Positions 23,798 to 35,931 of a stretch of 64,000 bases of DNA are shown in pieces (position 1 is the stretch's first letter; each line of letters opens with the position of its first letter). Where the stretch lies: the NCBI GenBank assembly GCA_021029095.1, contig JAJOHG010000098.1:1-64000 (forward strand), written 5' to 3'. Both the position numbers and the translations under genes were made by a program. The notes under the pieces were generated by a model. It had not been told where the DNA came from. It did not search any database and saw nothing but the letters and a program-made list of their open reading frames with translations. Source of the DNA: Phellopilus nigrolimitatus. Taxonomy: Eukaryota; Basidiomycota; Agaricomycetes; Hymenochaetales; Hymenochaetaceae.

Positions 23798-25369
23798 TTT
23801 GATGCTCAAGAGCTGGCTATAGTTTTGTGTCTACTGGTGGCTGTCAGCCTTCTCCTCGGGCTTTTCTGCTTTGAAGATCACACTCGCGGACCTATGTATT
23901 ATACTCTTCGCGTTCTCGATGGCGAGTGTCCAGTTGGATTTGTTCACAATACGATGGTTTGTTGCTCTGTGAATGTAGTATTCAAAGCAACATGAGATAA
24001 ATGCATAAGTTAATCTCATATATTTCCTTACGGACTCCCTCTGTCGCCTGAGCACTGCAAAGCCAGATGACGAGATACATGATGAATTCTATCTCATCTC
24101 AGAGTCCCAAATATCTTTCGGCGTCCATAGAAGCCGAGAATGGAGGGAAGTCAAGCGATATATGTTTTGCGTTAATGTACTTAGTAGCCTGTAAGTTTTT
24201 CTAGCGTTCTAAGTGTTGGGGGCCACCACTCGTGTAAACACGGATGACTGACTTGGACCTGCGCGGCGAGAGAATACAGTGCGTACATGTATAGGTTCGA
24301 AAGGAGGACGGCGGTGCTTTATCCCGTTGACAAAGCAAGACACGGAGGCGAGTGGTTCTATGTGTTCCGTACATTACGGACAATGGCTGCGAGTACGGCC
24401 AGATTAGATTCGATACAAACCACTTCTTAGGAACACAAATTAAAAAAAGTTCCTCGTCATGAGTCTCATTTGAAGCTTTCTACCGAAGGAACATGATAAA
24501 TACACTTTCAATAGTTCAATAGTACCCACCGGAGCAGCAATGATCCATGTCCCTAACTAGGTTAGATTATTAAACGCCGCAAGTCAAATGATGTCAAGTC
24601 AACGCCAGTGGATAGCAATAGCATTCGGTACTCAGAAATACCCACTGGTCCAGATTGGAGACATCGTTTCCTCCGTGCGCAAAGTCCTAGAAGTAGTCAA
24701 TGACCGTTCTGTACTTGTAGCAGTGGCGGTCGGAAACGAATGCCGCGCGTCACGAGTGAAAGTCAAAGATCGGTCGCAAGGCCGGCTAGGCGAGACGTCC
24801 GGTGGAAGTAAATTCAGGGAAAGTCGACGAGATTACTGATCGTTTGGGTGCCGGCGCCATCCTTGAGTTAATTCAGAGGCCCAAGCGCTCTTGGTTTAGT
24901 ACGAAGAGACGCATGCAGGAGCGGTCACTCGGATGGATGGATAGAATGGACCTCAGAAATAGCCAGCGAACAGATGCTTGACGATGGTTCCAACTTAGAC
25001 CTATCGTCTTATATCTCCGGCTCTTAGTCTGCCACCTCGCAGCCAGCTGATCGTGTCAATCGCACGACTAAAGAGTCACGGAGACGCGCTTCCGCTGCGC
25101 AATGCTCTCACCTGCACACTTGGATCTCTCGTTGATTGGATAGCCATTCTTCTAGCCCGTGGAGTCAACTAAATTGTCACCCGTCATTATTGCATAAAAC
25201 GAGTCTTTCGTTCTTTCGATGACTGAAACTTCACTTGTCTGAGGCGAAGTTTCATCTCCGTTGCAGATTACATATGGTACAAACACGTTTCTGTCCCTTA
25301 TCGCCGTATCAGCCAACCCTCCGCGTACAAGAATAGAGATATACCCACGTACCCTTTCATGCCGTACGA
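23798..25369. other. 1.6-kb gene-free interval
   Basis: No supported gene. Short open frames here (for example 24588-24839) lack domains and show ordinary composition. There is a short GGAT-rich run near 24931. I see no terminal repeats or RNA gene. Confidence 0.35.
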
Positions 25370-26135
25370 TTACAATTTGGTCTTGAGCTCCTCATGGATC
25401 GCCTCCAGGTCGCTCTTGCTCAGCTTCTGCTGCTTCCAGCTCATTATCAACCCTTCCTCCGCATTGGGCTTGGGAATCACATGGAAGTGAACATGGGGAA
25501 CTTCCTGGAAAGCAAAAAATCAGTACGCGGCGCTGCTCGACGCACCGTCGCAAAGACTCGCCTGGTGAGCAAGAGCGCCATTGTTCTAATATACATCACA
25601 TAAGGATAAGCGCTTCGAATGAGATCGCAGGATGACACACCTGCAGGATGTTGTAGTTCTCGCTACCGAGCGCTTTGGCGATCTTTTTGGCGACAATGAG
25701 CGTGTCGGCTAGGTATGCATCGTCGACATCAACCAGCTTCTCTCCATGGTCTACAATAATTAATTATTAGAACACTAAAAGTCATTCTCACGAGAAGGAG
25801 CCTACCCTTCGGGATGACCAACGCGTGCCCCTTCGCGAGAGGGTTGATGTCCAAGAATGAGTACCTGTTCGGTCATGATTTGTATGCATACTACAAAACA
25901 TACTTAAGCCTGAAATACACGTACGAGTACTCGGTCTCGACCAACTTGAAGCTCGGGATCTCGCCTGATGACTCCGATTAGGTGAAATATGAACGCTACT
26001 GGAAATGGTTCCGTTAATGTACCTTTGATGATCTTGCAAAAAATACACGAGGCTAATGACCTGTACCATGCTCAACAATGAAATCTTGAATGAAGAAACA
26101 TTATCGGCGTTACCTTGCTGTTGCCATTATTTAAT
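25370..26135 (-). CDS. HNT1: HIT-family protein (Hint/Hnt1-like)
   Basis: Histidine-triad nucleotide hydrolase of the Hint branch, acting on adenosine 5'-monophosphoramidate-type substrates. Minus-strand exons give SCIFCKIIKG, EIPSFKLVETE, FLDINPLAKGHALVIPK, DHGEKLVDVDDAYLADTLIV then AKKIAKALGSENYNILQ, the microexon NNGALAHQ (25562-25585, 24 nt) and EVPHVHFHVIPKP with the HxHxH triad, ending at 25370 after IHEELKTKL. One intron starts with GC rather than GT (at 25561). The first coding exon was not resolved; the ATG near 26132 does not join in frame with the splice sites I can see, so the 5' limit is approximate. About 140 residues, normal for the family. Confidence 0.82.
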
Positions 26136-26348
26136 AGAAAGGACTCGGACGAGCTGAAAGAGATGATAGCATCTAAAGACTGAGAGCACGCGGTCGTGAA
26201 GTGAATGCGGCAGGTGACTCCCACACGAATACGTGCCACTCAAGGAGATCGGACAACTCATCCAACGACGCTCGTCAAAACTCTGAATCCTTTCATTCCC
26301 CCAGCTTTCCCTCCAAATATCTCGACCACGGACCTCTCAAAATTGATC

Positions 26349-26757
26349 ATGAACCGCCCCGGTATTTGTCTCTTCTTTTGCGTTATTTTTGTGACTATAT
26401 TCTGACCGAAAACCGGCAGGCCAGCCCCCTCAACGTCCACCGAACCTGGGACCGGGTCAAGGCCTTGGCGCAGCGTTTCGTGGACCGTATCCATCCGCCG
26501 CAGCGTTCGGCATGCCGCCTAGGAACGCCCTTCAACAGCAGGCGTTTCCAGGAATACCGAACACACACCGGACGCCAGGCCAAAGCATGGTCGGAGTTCT
26601 GCCGTCACCAAACTTTATGCAGGCGCGCGGCCAGGCGGCGTACCCCTTCGGCGGCCCACTTCAGCAGCAACAGGCCCAGCAGCAACTTCCACAGTCTATT
26701 CAGCAGTCGCAGGCGTCGTTAGTCCACACCCAGCAACAGCAGCAGCAGCAACACCAA

Positions 26758-26804
<47 letters not shown>

Positions 26805-28349
26805 GCAGCAATCGGCCTCGGCGATCGCTCCGCCGCACCTCCCGACGCCGAATCTGGCGAACACCCAGTCCAGCGCATCGCCAAGCGAAGGCGCTCTCGA
26901 TCCGAACGACTTCCCTGCGCTAGGCTCCGGCACGGCCAATCCAAATGCGAATGCGTCCACGAACAGCCCGGTGACCGCTTTGGCGTCAAGCTATGCCAGC
27001 CAGGCAGGGACAGGCGTACCGCCAGGAAGTGCGGGGAATGGACAGGGACAAGGGCAGGCCGTGTCGGCGGCACCAGGCACAGGGACTGGCGCCGCCATTC
27101 AATTGAGGGATTTCACACCGGACGATTTTCCTGCGCTAGGCGGGCAATCAATGTCGTCGCAGCAGTCGTCGCAATCCCAGCAGACTCAGGACACGAACCA
27201 TCCGCCCGGCTTGAACGGCTTCGAGCATCGACAAAATATGCCACCTGGGGTGCTTAACCTTTCTGTGCAACGAAATCTACCGCCAGACGCGGAGAAGCGG
27301 CCGACGTCCAAACTCGCTACGTGGAACGGGACGTCGAATCAACAAAATGGCGTCATACAGCACAATCAGCCGCTCGGAGGCCCCCCAGGCGTCCCTCCTC
27401 CCTTCCAACAACCTCCTCCTCCTCCGCAACAACCGACGCCATTCAGTGCAGGTGATGGGGCAATAGGATCAGCTGTCCAGGCGAACTCGACAACTGCAGC
27501 ACCTCAAACGCCGGCCCAGCAGATTTTGATGTCTGCCGCTGATCGCTGGGGTCTGCTGGGGTTGCTGGATACGATTAAGAACGCCGATCCAGATCAGAAT
27601 CTACTTGCGATAGGGACGGACCTTGGGACGATGGGGCTTGACATGCAGATTCAAGGGTTTGTACCTCTTTCCTCTTCCTAGGGTTTTAGCTGATCGCTTT
27701 GGGCTCCCAGGAGCCTCTGTTCGTCGTTCATCACTCCATGGTCGGATTCATCTGCTGCCCACACCGTCGAGCCGGATTTCCATCTTCCGCAATGCTATAG
27801 CGTAAATGCCCCGCCGCCAGGGCCCAATAAGGCACAAGCATTTAGTGAAGAGACGCTCTTTTACATGTTCTATGCACACCCGCGAGACGCCCTGCAGGAA
27901 GTCGCTGCTCAGGAACTGTGAGTACAAACCATACTTGTCTTATTTTCATCCTTCCCTCTAATTATGTGCACGACAGTCACACGCGGAATTGGCGCTACAA
28001 CAAAGAGCTCCGTCTCTGGCTAACGAAGGAGACTGGCCGCATACGCCAGTCGAAGACGATCGAGAACGGGCTCGGCGAGCAGGGCTTCTTCACGTACTGG
28101 GACCCGGATGTGTGGGAGAAGGGCCTGAAGGAGTTCACCGTACTGTATGCGGACCTTGAGACGAAGGACTCGCCCGCGTTCGCCGGACCGACGCTGCAGC
28201 CAACCGCACAAGGCCAGCAACTTCAGGCACAGGGCCAGGGCCAGCATCTACCGCCGGGCGCGGCACCGAGCGCAGTGGTCGCACAGCTGGCTCAACAGGC
28301 GCAGGCAGGGCGCTTCCCTGGGCTGGGCATGACTGCTGCGGCGATGTAA
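26349..28349 (+). CDS. NOT2: CCR4-NOT complex subunit NOT2
   Basis: Scaffold subunit of the CCR4-NOT deadenylase and transcription complex. Exon 1 (26349-26361) encodes only MNRPG; exon 2 (26420 to about 27655) begins QPPQRPPNLGPGQG and carries a long disordered region with a polyglutamine tract and two DFPALG motifs (LDPNDFPALGSG, FTPDDFPALGGQ). It ends in the conserved DRWGLLGLLDTIKNADPDQN. After an intron, FITPWSDSSA and VEPDFHLPQCYSV lead to the NOT box: LFYMFYAHPRDALQEVAAQE, then, in the last exon (27977-28349), RNWRYNKELRLWLTKE and GFFTYWDPDVWEK. These match the CNOT2/Not2 C-terminus that pairs with NOT3/5. The exon 2/3 junction near 27656-27715 is uncertain by a few bases. Confidence 0.93.
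26731..26811 (+). repeat. CAG/CAA tract coding polyglutamine in NOT2
   Basis: Twenty-seven codons of mixed CAG and CAA with one CAC. The mixture suggests selection for the protein run rather than pure triplet slippage. The antisense frame gives a spurious poly-Cys reading. Confidence 0.95.
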
Positions 28350-29826
28350 TCCGTCTCGTCTTCCGAGCAGGACTTGGACAGTTCGATGGCGACAACCACC
28401 CACCGCTCTTTTCTCCCTTCTCTTTCTTCTCATACTGTCCTCGCCTGCATTTTAATTTACTCGCAATCGTCTCCTTTTCTTTTCTTAAGTTTTTATGTTC
28501 CCCTGCTGCTCTCTCCTCATCAATCATTACGTCCCGCTAGTCACTTTTCTCATCGCTTGTGGTTTATTATCGCTTTGTATCTTTAATGCCGTGTTGAACA
28601 GTCATTCGCATTATAGCCTTTGCTTACATCATCACGCATCCTCATCGTGGTAACGTGGTTGACGTTTGGCATGAGGTCTAATATCGTTTCTGTACCATCC
28701 TTCAAAAACATTAAAATGTACTACAGTGCGTAAAGCCATAAGCCATCAACTGGCTGGGGGCCGGAATTTTGCGAATCTCGGATTTCACTTTTGGTTTTGC
28801 TAATAGAAGTAAGCAAAATACTCAATTACACGCAATTTCCCGATTTGGAAGTAAATGTTTCAAAAATTTCGGAGAATAAAAATAAAATAAAATAAAATAA
28901 AATAATAAATGCCATATCCGGAGAAATGTATGTGTCTGTCAGCAAGATTATGACTTTACCCAGGCAAAATCTTATTCTGCTATGCTGAAATGGCCATGAG
29001 AAATCCCAAAATCCACTGGCTAATGGGCATCCGAAGCGATGGTCTTTATTTAGAATGGGCGCTTATATAACCTAATATACCATATTAGGCTATTTTAAAC
29101 ACAAAGTCATTATTAATATCTTTTGTTTCAAATTTTCAGTGGCCCCAAAAGAAAAAGTCGACAATTGAGAAATCTAAGCAACAAGTATTGAAGGAACGTA
29201 CAAGGCCTATCCAGCGTATATAAATAAAGAGCGAATATAATGTTGTGGCAAGGTGAGATAGAAAAGTCAGTCGGAGCATTTCGGCTTGTTGTCTCTTGCC
29301 TTTACGCACTGTAAGTGAGTCTAGTGCTGATACGGAAAAAATAATATATGAAAGCAATAAAGTGTGTGTCAGAAGAAAGTAAACTGGCCCCGCAGACTCA
29401 TTCACCGTTGCTCAAGCATCCAGACAGGATGGATATCCTTCAGTCGCTACTCACGACTCTCATCCATTGGTCCACCATACACGGACGCGCGTGAAACTTC
29501 AAGCTTCAAGTTCCAAGACCCGCCTCGTATCAGATTTAGAAGGCAGAGCCTGCCATCCCAAAATCATAATAATTTGGAGGTCTCTGGACTCGAGCCCATC
29601 CTACGAAATCATTCCTATCCCCAGTCCTCTCCTGAGACCATCATCGGGCCGCCTTCGGATGCTGTTTTCTTGTCGACGATCCACCGCCGCGGTAGAACTC
29701 TGTACCACGACCGAAGTCGCGCAGAGATTCGAGAACCTCCTTTCATGAGTTGAAAATCAGCATATGTGCATCTAGCGGGAAGCGCATACCCACACCATGT
29801 GTATTATCTCGCGGAATGAGCCAACT
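28350..29826. other. AT-rich interval between NOT2 and an F-box gene
   Basis: About 1.5 kb with no supported gene. The plus-strand open frame 29364-29753 has no domain and no clear start context. The middle part is notably AT-rich and contains a pentanucleotide microsatellite. Confidence 0.35.
28875..28909. repeat. AAAAT-type microsatellite
   Basis: Consecutive AAAAT/AATAA units, about five to six copies, in the AT-rich gap. Confidence 0.85.
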
Positions 29827-31660
29827 TCACGCGAACTGGAATCTGTGAAGTACGTCATATTCCGAAATGAAGACGGACCCGAGAGCTGGTGCAATGTGGA
29901 TGCTGCAGGCTCTCTCCAGAATGTGCGCGGGGACATCCAGCGTTCGGGCGGTCATTTCCGCATCGATGCGTCCTCGCTCACGGTATTCCGGGAATGCAAC
30001 GAGATTCAGTGATCGTCTCCCACGCAATCTGCCCCATCCAGTAGTCTTTTCAACCCAGGCCACATGAGTGAACGAGACGCTTATGAGACGTAGATTATAT
30101 TCTCCAGATAACTGCGGCTCTGGAGAGCACAGATCCACGAAAGATCTCCTCGAAGAGCACAACCCACTAGCATGCGAGTAGTGGTGGGAGATACGCCAGA
30201 CCTGCGTACTCACGAGGTTAAGACGAAAGAGGGAGATGTGCGAATGAGAAGGTGACGAGCTTCTGGATAATGGTAGAGGCTGCGTTATCGTCCAATATCT
30301 GAATAAAAAGGAAGCTGGATGTATCATATCGGTGTGCATGCCGGGCCAATAACTCAGAAAGCGGGTGATATGCCTTATAAAAGGCAGATATTCGTGCTTG
30401 GACGCGATCATGTCTTGAAAAGACGAGGCTCTTTCCTCTATATTGGTGAGAGAATAACTTCTTAGATTCCAGAATCCATTTTCATCGACGAAGACATCGA
30501 GTGCCGATCCGTCGCGGCTAATACGGAGTCCAGCTGCACCTAACTTATCTGAGTGCTGGAGTTCCCTACAGTAAGAACATTGCCTGTTTGAAATCAAGAA
30601 GAAGAAAACACTCACAAAGGAGATCCCAGAGTCAAATGAGACACTTCTCCCTGTCTTCCAATCGAGGACGACCAGAACCCGTAAATGTTTATCACTGGGG
30701 ATAGTAAACAGAACATATAGCCTCTTATGTTCAGTATGAACTATCTGCTCGACGAGCTCGCAGGAAGGAAAGTGAAGACCGCTCGTGTGTACGGGTGGAA
30801 GACCGTCAGATGATGGTCCTGTGAACGCGATGGGCGCGATGTTAAATGCAAGGCTGAAACATAAATACATAAATCAACTGTTTGCAATGCAAAGTTCGGC
30901 ACTTGATGGTGCGACTGACTAAAATCTCCCCTCCGGCTCCGCAGACGGTGATCGTATAGCTAAGCCAACCAGAGCAAAGAATTCACCCGGCTGGTGATCG
31001 GGCTGTATCGTCAATTTCCCAAAAATAGGCTGTAAGGGATGTTCTATATCGTTCTGAGCGACAACGAGACGTAGCCCGTCGAAAATCTCGAGGGGAGGCA
31101 TCATGAATAGTTGACCCGAACCAAAGCACGAGGATGCGTGGGTGTGGAACAACAACCTGTTGCCATTGTTGAGCTCAGTTATATGGTGCAATAAAGGACG
31201 CGCTTGGTTTTTCTTCCAGGTCCGGCGGAGTGAGCCTGAACGGATAACGGCTTGCTTGAGCTCTTGAGAGGAAAGACTTGACGTATGCGAGAAGTCGTCG
31301 AGTACGAGAGATCGCGGACGGGACTGTATGTAAGCTGCTAGGCCCTTCCAGATTGATATGTCCTCCGAAATTTTATGAAGATAACGCGACACCTTCAAAG
31401 AAAAAAATATTGAATACTCTTGTTCAATCCTTTTGGAAATTAAATACCTGGGCTAAACGAACAGTCTCTAAAACGTCGAGCTGTGTGAAAATGGCCAGAA
31501 TAACATCAACTGGAAGGGAAAGAAATCCGTGCTCTTGCTGCGCGGTCACGGGAGGTGCCTCGTTAGACGATTGATAAGACCAGTTTGAAATAGCACGTCC
31601 CCGTGTTTTCCTCCAAATTTGATGAAAAAATAGGATGCACCTAGATTTCAAGGGAGACAT
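29827..31660 (-). CDS. F-box protein, single-F-box type with long C-terminal domain
   Basis: The start at 31660 leads, after about 45 residues, to the F-box GFLSLPVDVILAIFTQLDVL and ETVRLAQ. An intron near 31390-31445 follows, and the next exon reads YLHKISEDISIWKGLAAYIQ, a layout common in Agaricomycete F-box families in which the box is followed by an unstructured-looking beta-rich domain. Later exons include LYVLFTIPSDKHLRVLVVLD and end ALGSVFISEYDVLHRFQFA at 29827. It is likely an SCF substrate receptor; the substrate is unknown. A broken plus-strand paralogue is at 38.4-39.4 kb (matching F-box and C-terminus). Exact exon joins between 30600 and 30930 are approximate. Confidence 0.68.
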
Positions 31661-32325
31661 GTGTGACGCGTTGAAATTTTACGGGAGTGATGAGAAGGGT
31701 TTCAGGAAAGACTACGTTGAAGTTCAGGTTGTGCGACCACTCTGGTGCAACCTGCACAGGCAGTGGTCTAAGTCAAGTAATTTGGTGGGTCAGAAAAGTC
31801 TTCTGCCCCTGAAAAGGAAGGTAGTTCCCGTTCGCGTACACGCAGAGAAAGGTCAAAAAGAAAGAAAAAAAGTTGCAACTATGCGAGTCCTTGCGAGGAA
31901 CAAAGGGCTCGCAACAGAAACTATGTTATTTTTTTTAATGAGTTGCGCACCATGAATGACGCCGCGAAACGACGCCGCTTGACTTCAGCAGGTTTACCAC
32001 TTTAGTCTTAATTCAACGTATAGCCATATTCACTCACAGTCGCATTCCAACAAGCACCGTACGTGTGTGAGCGGATATAGATCATGAGATTTAACAAGTT
32101 GTGATCTTTTCAAGACGAGGGAGAAATCGGTATAAAAAGCACTCTTAATTTGGTACGAAAAAGCATAAAATTTGATTTCGGGCTACAATTACATGAGATG
32201 ACTTTATTTCGTTTTTCTCTTTTGAGAAAAGAATACAGAACGATAGCGGTGACAGCAACCCGAAGCATTTCGTTTCATTTCAGTGCGAATGGAAGATGTG
32301 ACGGAGCCACCAAGGCCCTTTATCC
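31661..32325. other. Gap between F-box gene and sHSP 3' end
   Basis: About 660 bp, AT-rich, holding the F-box promoter and the sHSP 3' UTR. No gene or repeat recognised. Confidence 0.35.
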
Positions 32326-32920
32326 TTAAGAGATGGTAATCCTCTTCGCGGTCTCCTCCTTGGTCGTCTTTGGGAACGTGACGGTCAGGACACCGTGCTC
32401 CATAGAAGCCTTAATGTCCTCAGGCTGCAAGATAAAATCAAGTCAGCGCCAGATTCACGGTTTTCGAACTAATGTCGTGCAGCTTACCTTAGTGCCGGAT
32501 GGAACCGGGAGCATGCGGGAGAACGTGCCCGAGCTGCGCTCCTTCACCACGAAGCCGCGTTCGTCGGTCTTTTCGTTGGCGGAGCGCGTCTCGCCCGCAA
32601 CGATGAGGCGATTATCCCGCAGGTCGATCGCGACATCCTCTTTCTTCAGGCCCGGCAGCTCAAAGGACGCCGTCACGAGGTTGGACTCTGGGTTCTCATG
32701 GACGTCGATCCTGAGGTATGTTGTCAACGACATGCACCAGACGTAAAGAAGGTAAGTGGTAGGCTTACTTGGGTCTGAATGCCACGCTGCGTTCGCCTGC
32801 GCCCTCAATCTGGCGCGAACCGCGGCGGTGCGGGCGGTCGAGCACACCGAAGGCGTCGTCGAAAAAGCGGTTGACGTCGGAGAAAGAGAAGAAAGGCTCT
32901 GCGTAGTACTGGAGAGACAT
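32326..32920 (-). CDS. Small heat-shock protein (Hsp20/alpha-crystallin)
   Basis: ATP-independent holdase that keeps unfolding proteins soluble in the cytosol under stress. Three exons: 32769-32920, 32488-32710 and 32326-32424. The N-terminus MSLQYYAEPFFSFSDVNRFF is typical of fungal Hsp20s. The alpha-crystallin domain starts IDVHENPESNLVTASFELPG and continues LKKEDVAIDLRDNRLIVAGE, ending with EHGVLTVTFPK (the conserved GVLTVTxPK motif). A short tail ends KRITIS, where the I-x-I dimer-pocket motif is visible as ITI. About 157 residues, normal length. The promoter carries a TATA box and heat-shock elements (listed separately), so strong heat induction by Hsf1 is expected. Confidence 0.95.
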
Positions 32921-33018
32921 AGTTGTGTGCTTTAGAGCTGAGAGTAAGTGGGATGTATGAGATCGAGTGTCTGATTTTCTGACTGTTCTGAGGACGGCAG
33001 TGACCCATCTGTCCTCCT

Positions 33019-33026
33019 CTTTTATA
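33019..33026 (-). promoter_or_regulatory. TATA box of the small heat-shock gene
   Basis: TATAAAAG on the minus strand, about 100 bp before the start codon. Placement and the neighbouring heat-shock elements support it. Confidence 0.7.
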
Positions 33027-33050
33027 CCCTGCACAAGAGCCAAAGGAATT

Positions 33051-33058
33051 TTCTGGAA
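33051..33058 (-). promoter_or_regulatory. Heat-shock element half-site pair
   Basis: TTCTGGAA is a perfect inverted TTCnnGAA pair, the core of the Hsf1 binding site, 25 bp upstream of the TATA box. Confidence 0.65.
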
Positions 33059-33111
33059 CGACCGTCAGAGCTCATCCATACCGTCATTTCCCGCGTAATG
33101 AGTGGGGCAAG

Positions 33112-33143
33112 TTCCAGATTGATTCCAGAAGACACTTCCAGAC
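33112..33143 (-). promoter_or_regulatory. Heat-shock element array
   Basis: Three TTCCAGA units start at 33112, 33123 and 33136; the middle one is a perfect TTCnnGAA. Together with 33051-33058 this is a gapped Hsf1 binding array about 190-225 bp upstream of the sHSP start codon. Confidence 0.65.
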
Positions 33144-33327
33144 GGTTCGCGATCCATGTCAAAAGAGACAAACGCGTACACAGGCGTAAACAACGGGTGA
33201 CGTCAGCAGTCAGGAAACGTAACGTGTTTTATGTAAGTAATTCTCGTCGATATTCAGGCCCAGGGAAAACAGTTTGCTACAATAAATTTTTTAGTCCGAC
33301 ATTAATGTTAAAAGATGATAACCGAGA

Positions 33328-35390
33328 TTACGCCGTCAAATCGCACACGTTCGGACGGAGCGCACACCACAGCGGCTGGAGTGAGATCGCGTTCACACCA
33401 CGCGCGCGCATGCGGAACGAGACGTCGTGCAGGCGCGGAAGCGCGCTCGACCCGTTGCGCGGCGCGCCGCCGGGCAGGGTCGCGCCCGTCCAGAACACCT
33501 CCGCACCCGACGCAGCCCGCGGCCACACGATCGGGTCGAGGTTCTGCGGCCCCGATTGCTCCGTCCACAGCGCGTGCTCACCACCCAGGATGAGCGCCTG
33601 GCTGTCCGCGGTCACGTTTGCGAACGGGTCGAAGGAGTAGGACTTCTGCCAGGATTTGAACGGGTCGCACCAGCTATTTCTGTGGATTCGAGAGTTCGGT
33701 CAGCAAAGTGTCTGTTAAGCGCCCGCCTGGCTTACCCATCGACGTCCGCGCCGATCCACTCACCAGCCCCACAGTCGAGGTAGAAGTAGTCAGACGCGGC
33801 GTGTATGAGTCGGAATCCCTTCTCAGCAACGGCAGCAACGTCATCGGAAGAGATCCACACCATTACGACCGTATCGTTAGGGAGTGTTACGTTGTAGTCT
33901 AGGACCATCTCTGTGAATCACCGAGGTACATGAGACCCAAATCAGCAAATCAGCAATCGAGTTTGAGCTCACCCTCCCACACGACAGGCGTCTTCCCGAG
34001 CTCCCTAATTGCCGCGTGCGTCGTGTTCGTGAAAGCGGAGAGCGCTTGCATGATCGTCGTTCCTGTCGCGTTCAGCTGCGCCTGTGTCTCCTCATCCTGT
34101 GCGTAGCAAGCCGTGTTCACCTCGTCGCCTCCTGTGCTCATGAGCGCCGACGGGAACATTTTCGCGACGGACGATAGCAGGCTCGCGGTGAAATTGACCG
34201 TGTCGTTCGAGGCGATGCGCAGTTGGCCAGCAGGCGGTTCTAGACTGTCATAAGTAACAAAATGCAGGAAGAGAAAGTGCCGCGCTCACCAGCTGCGAAG
34301 TTGGCCCATGGTGTAGCTTCTGGGCAGGCAATGTGCTGTGGAAACGCCTTCGAGATCGCAGATGTATGGCCGGGTGTGTCGATCTCTATCAAGACATCGA
34401 TGCCACGCTACGCGTCTGTTAAGTGGCGAACCCCAAAGGCGAAAGAAAATGAAGCTCACTGCAGCGGCATACGATACAATATCCGACACGTCGCTCGCGG
34501 AGTAAATAGAGCTGTTGTCATACGCGGCCTTTTCCGCGAGCTCCAAGAAGCCCGGGACTTGTAAAGGGAAGCTCTGGCTGTCGACGACGTGCCAATGGAA
34601 TTGGTTGATCTGTACAATAGTTAGCATATCAAAATTTATAGCAGGAAATTACTGCGCACTTTGACCCAGCTCATCGCATCCAGCGTGCGCTTGATATCAG
34701 AAACCGGAAAACTAGCAGTGAAACTGTCAGCAAGCTACCGGATTACGATTAACGAAAATGCTCACTAGTTACGTGCGGTGTCCAACATGAATCCTCTGAA
34801 CGGCTGCGTTACGCATTAGAATTATGAATACGAAATGATCCACACGGCTCACTCACGAATGCAGGCGAATCCGTGATCGAAATAGGCGCTTCCGTCGAAA
34901 ACGTCTGGCCACCCGCGGTGTACCATAGCTGGCCGAACGTCGTCAAGCCCCTAAACAGACCAAGCGTCGAGTTCGCCTCGAGCGTCGCTTGCGACCCGTC
35001 CGCGGGCACGGTCAGCACATACGACTCGTCACGCGTGCCCACTGCCTTCATGGCCTCCTCCGCAATCGCGTTTGCTTGCGCGCCTCCGCTGAGGCTGAGC
35101 ACGAGCGCGCCGAGCTCGGGCGCACCGCCGACACCCGACGCGACCGCCACGCCCCGGTCGGGCGTGAGGGGTGCGAGCTGGTCGGTCTTGAGGAAACCAA
35201 CTGTGCGCGAGATGGCATCCTCGAGGTCGCCGGGTGGCGAGGCGAAGGACGCGTTGATAGAGAAACTGTTCGCGAGACGCAGCGCCGTCGTGCCCGTGGA
35301 CAGCTGGCGCGGGATCGGCCAGAGGGCGCGCACGTGATTGGGGAGGGCGACAGCGAGCGCCAGCAACACATTCCGCATCGTCGTCTTCAT
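33328..35390 (-). CDS. Secreted beta-N-acetylhexosaminidase (GH20)
   Basis: Releases terminal GlcNAc from chitin oligomers; acts outside the cell in wall turnover. The start chosen at 35390 gives MKTTMRNVLLALAVALPNHV, a clean signal peptide; an upstream ATG at 35423 would precede it by 11 residues. The N-terminal GH20b-type domain follows. The catalytic barrel shows GFMLDTARN, NQFHWHVVDSQSFPLQVPGF, VLIEIDTPGHTS and MSTGGDEVNTACY, with the Asp-Glu catalytic pair in GGDEV. Late parts include ILGGEHALWTEQ, and the protein ends CALRPNVCDLTA at 33328. Several short introns separate these segments. Many NxS/T sites fit a glycoprotein. Length is normal for fungal enzymes (about 550-570 residues). 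Confidence 0.9.
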
Positions 35391-35931
35391 CGTCGCGAGC
35401 CCAGGAATTTGGGAATTTTTCATGTGGCGGGCGATGCTTGAGGCGGGGAACCGTCATGGCTTGGGAATTTATGGCATTTTATGCCGGAGTTTACTTACTG
35501 TAAACTGTAATAGAAGTCAGGGATGGCTTAGAACCGAATGATTTCGTGCCAGAATGAAACAGCCGAATTTGTCGGGAACATCTTTGCTGATGTTACATTC
35601 GTGCCGACGTGATGGATGCAAACAATAGCCAGTACGACGCAGTCGAGCCCATGCGGGACGAATCGCCGTCGACGTGCTGGCACTGTCACGCGGTTATCTC
35701 GAACTATTCAATCCAGTCGATTATTCCTATAGTAGACACAACCGGGTGCAACATAGTGCAGCAAATATAGACACGCGGGAGAAGGGTTAGGTAGATAAGT
35801 ACCATAAACGAGAGACAACGTCGACAGGCCGATGTGTGGCGAGTTGAAGATAAGCGCCGACGCACACATGTCATTCAGGACCACCATCCGATGGACAAAA
35901 CAAAGATGACGAATGACGGAGATAAGTAATT
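35391..35931. other. Gap between hexosaminidase start and epsin stop
   Basis: About 540 bp holding the hexosaminidase promoter and the 3' end of the epsin gene. No further feature recognised. Confidence 0.35.

Noticed and set aside
24280..24310. GGTTCGA string resembling a tRNA B box.
   Set aside because: No matching A box or cloverleaf stems at the right distance.
26700..26960. Minus-strand frame with a run of cysteines.
   Set aside because: It is only the antisense of the NOT2 polyglutamine tract.
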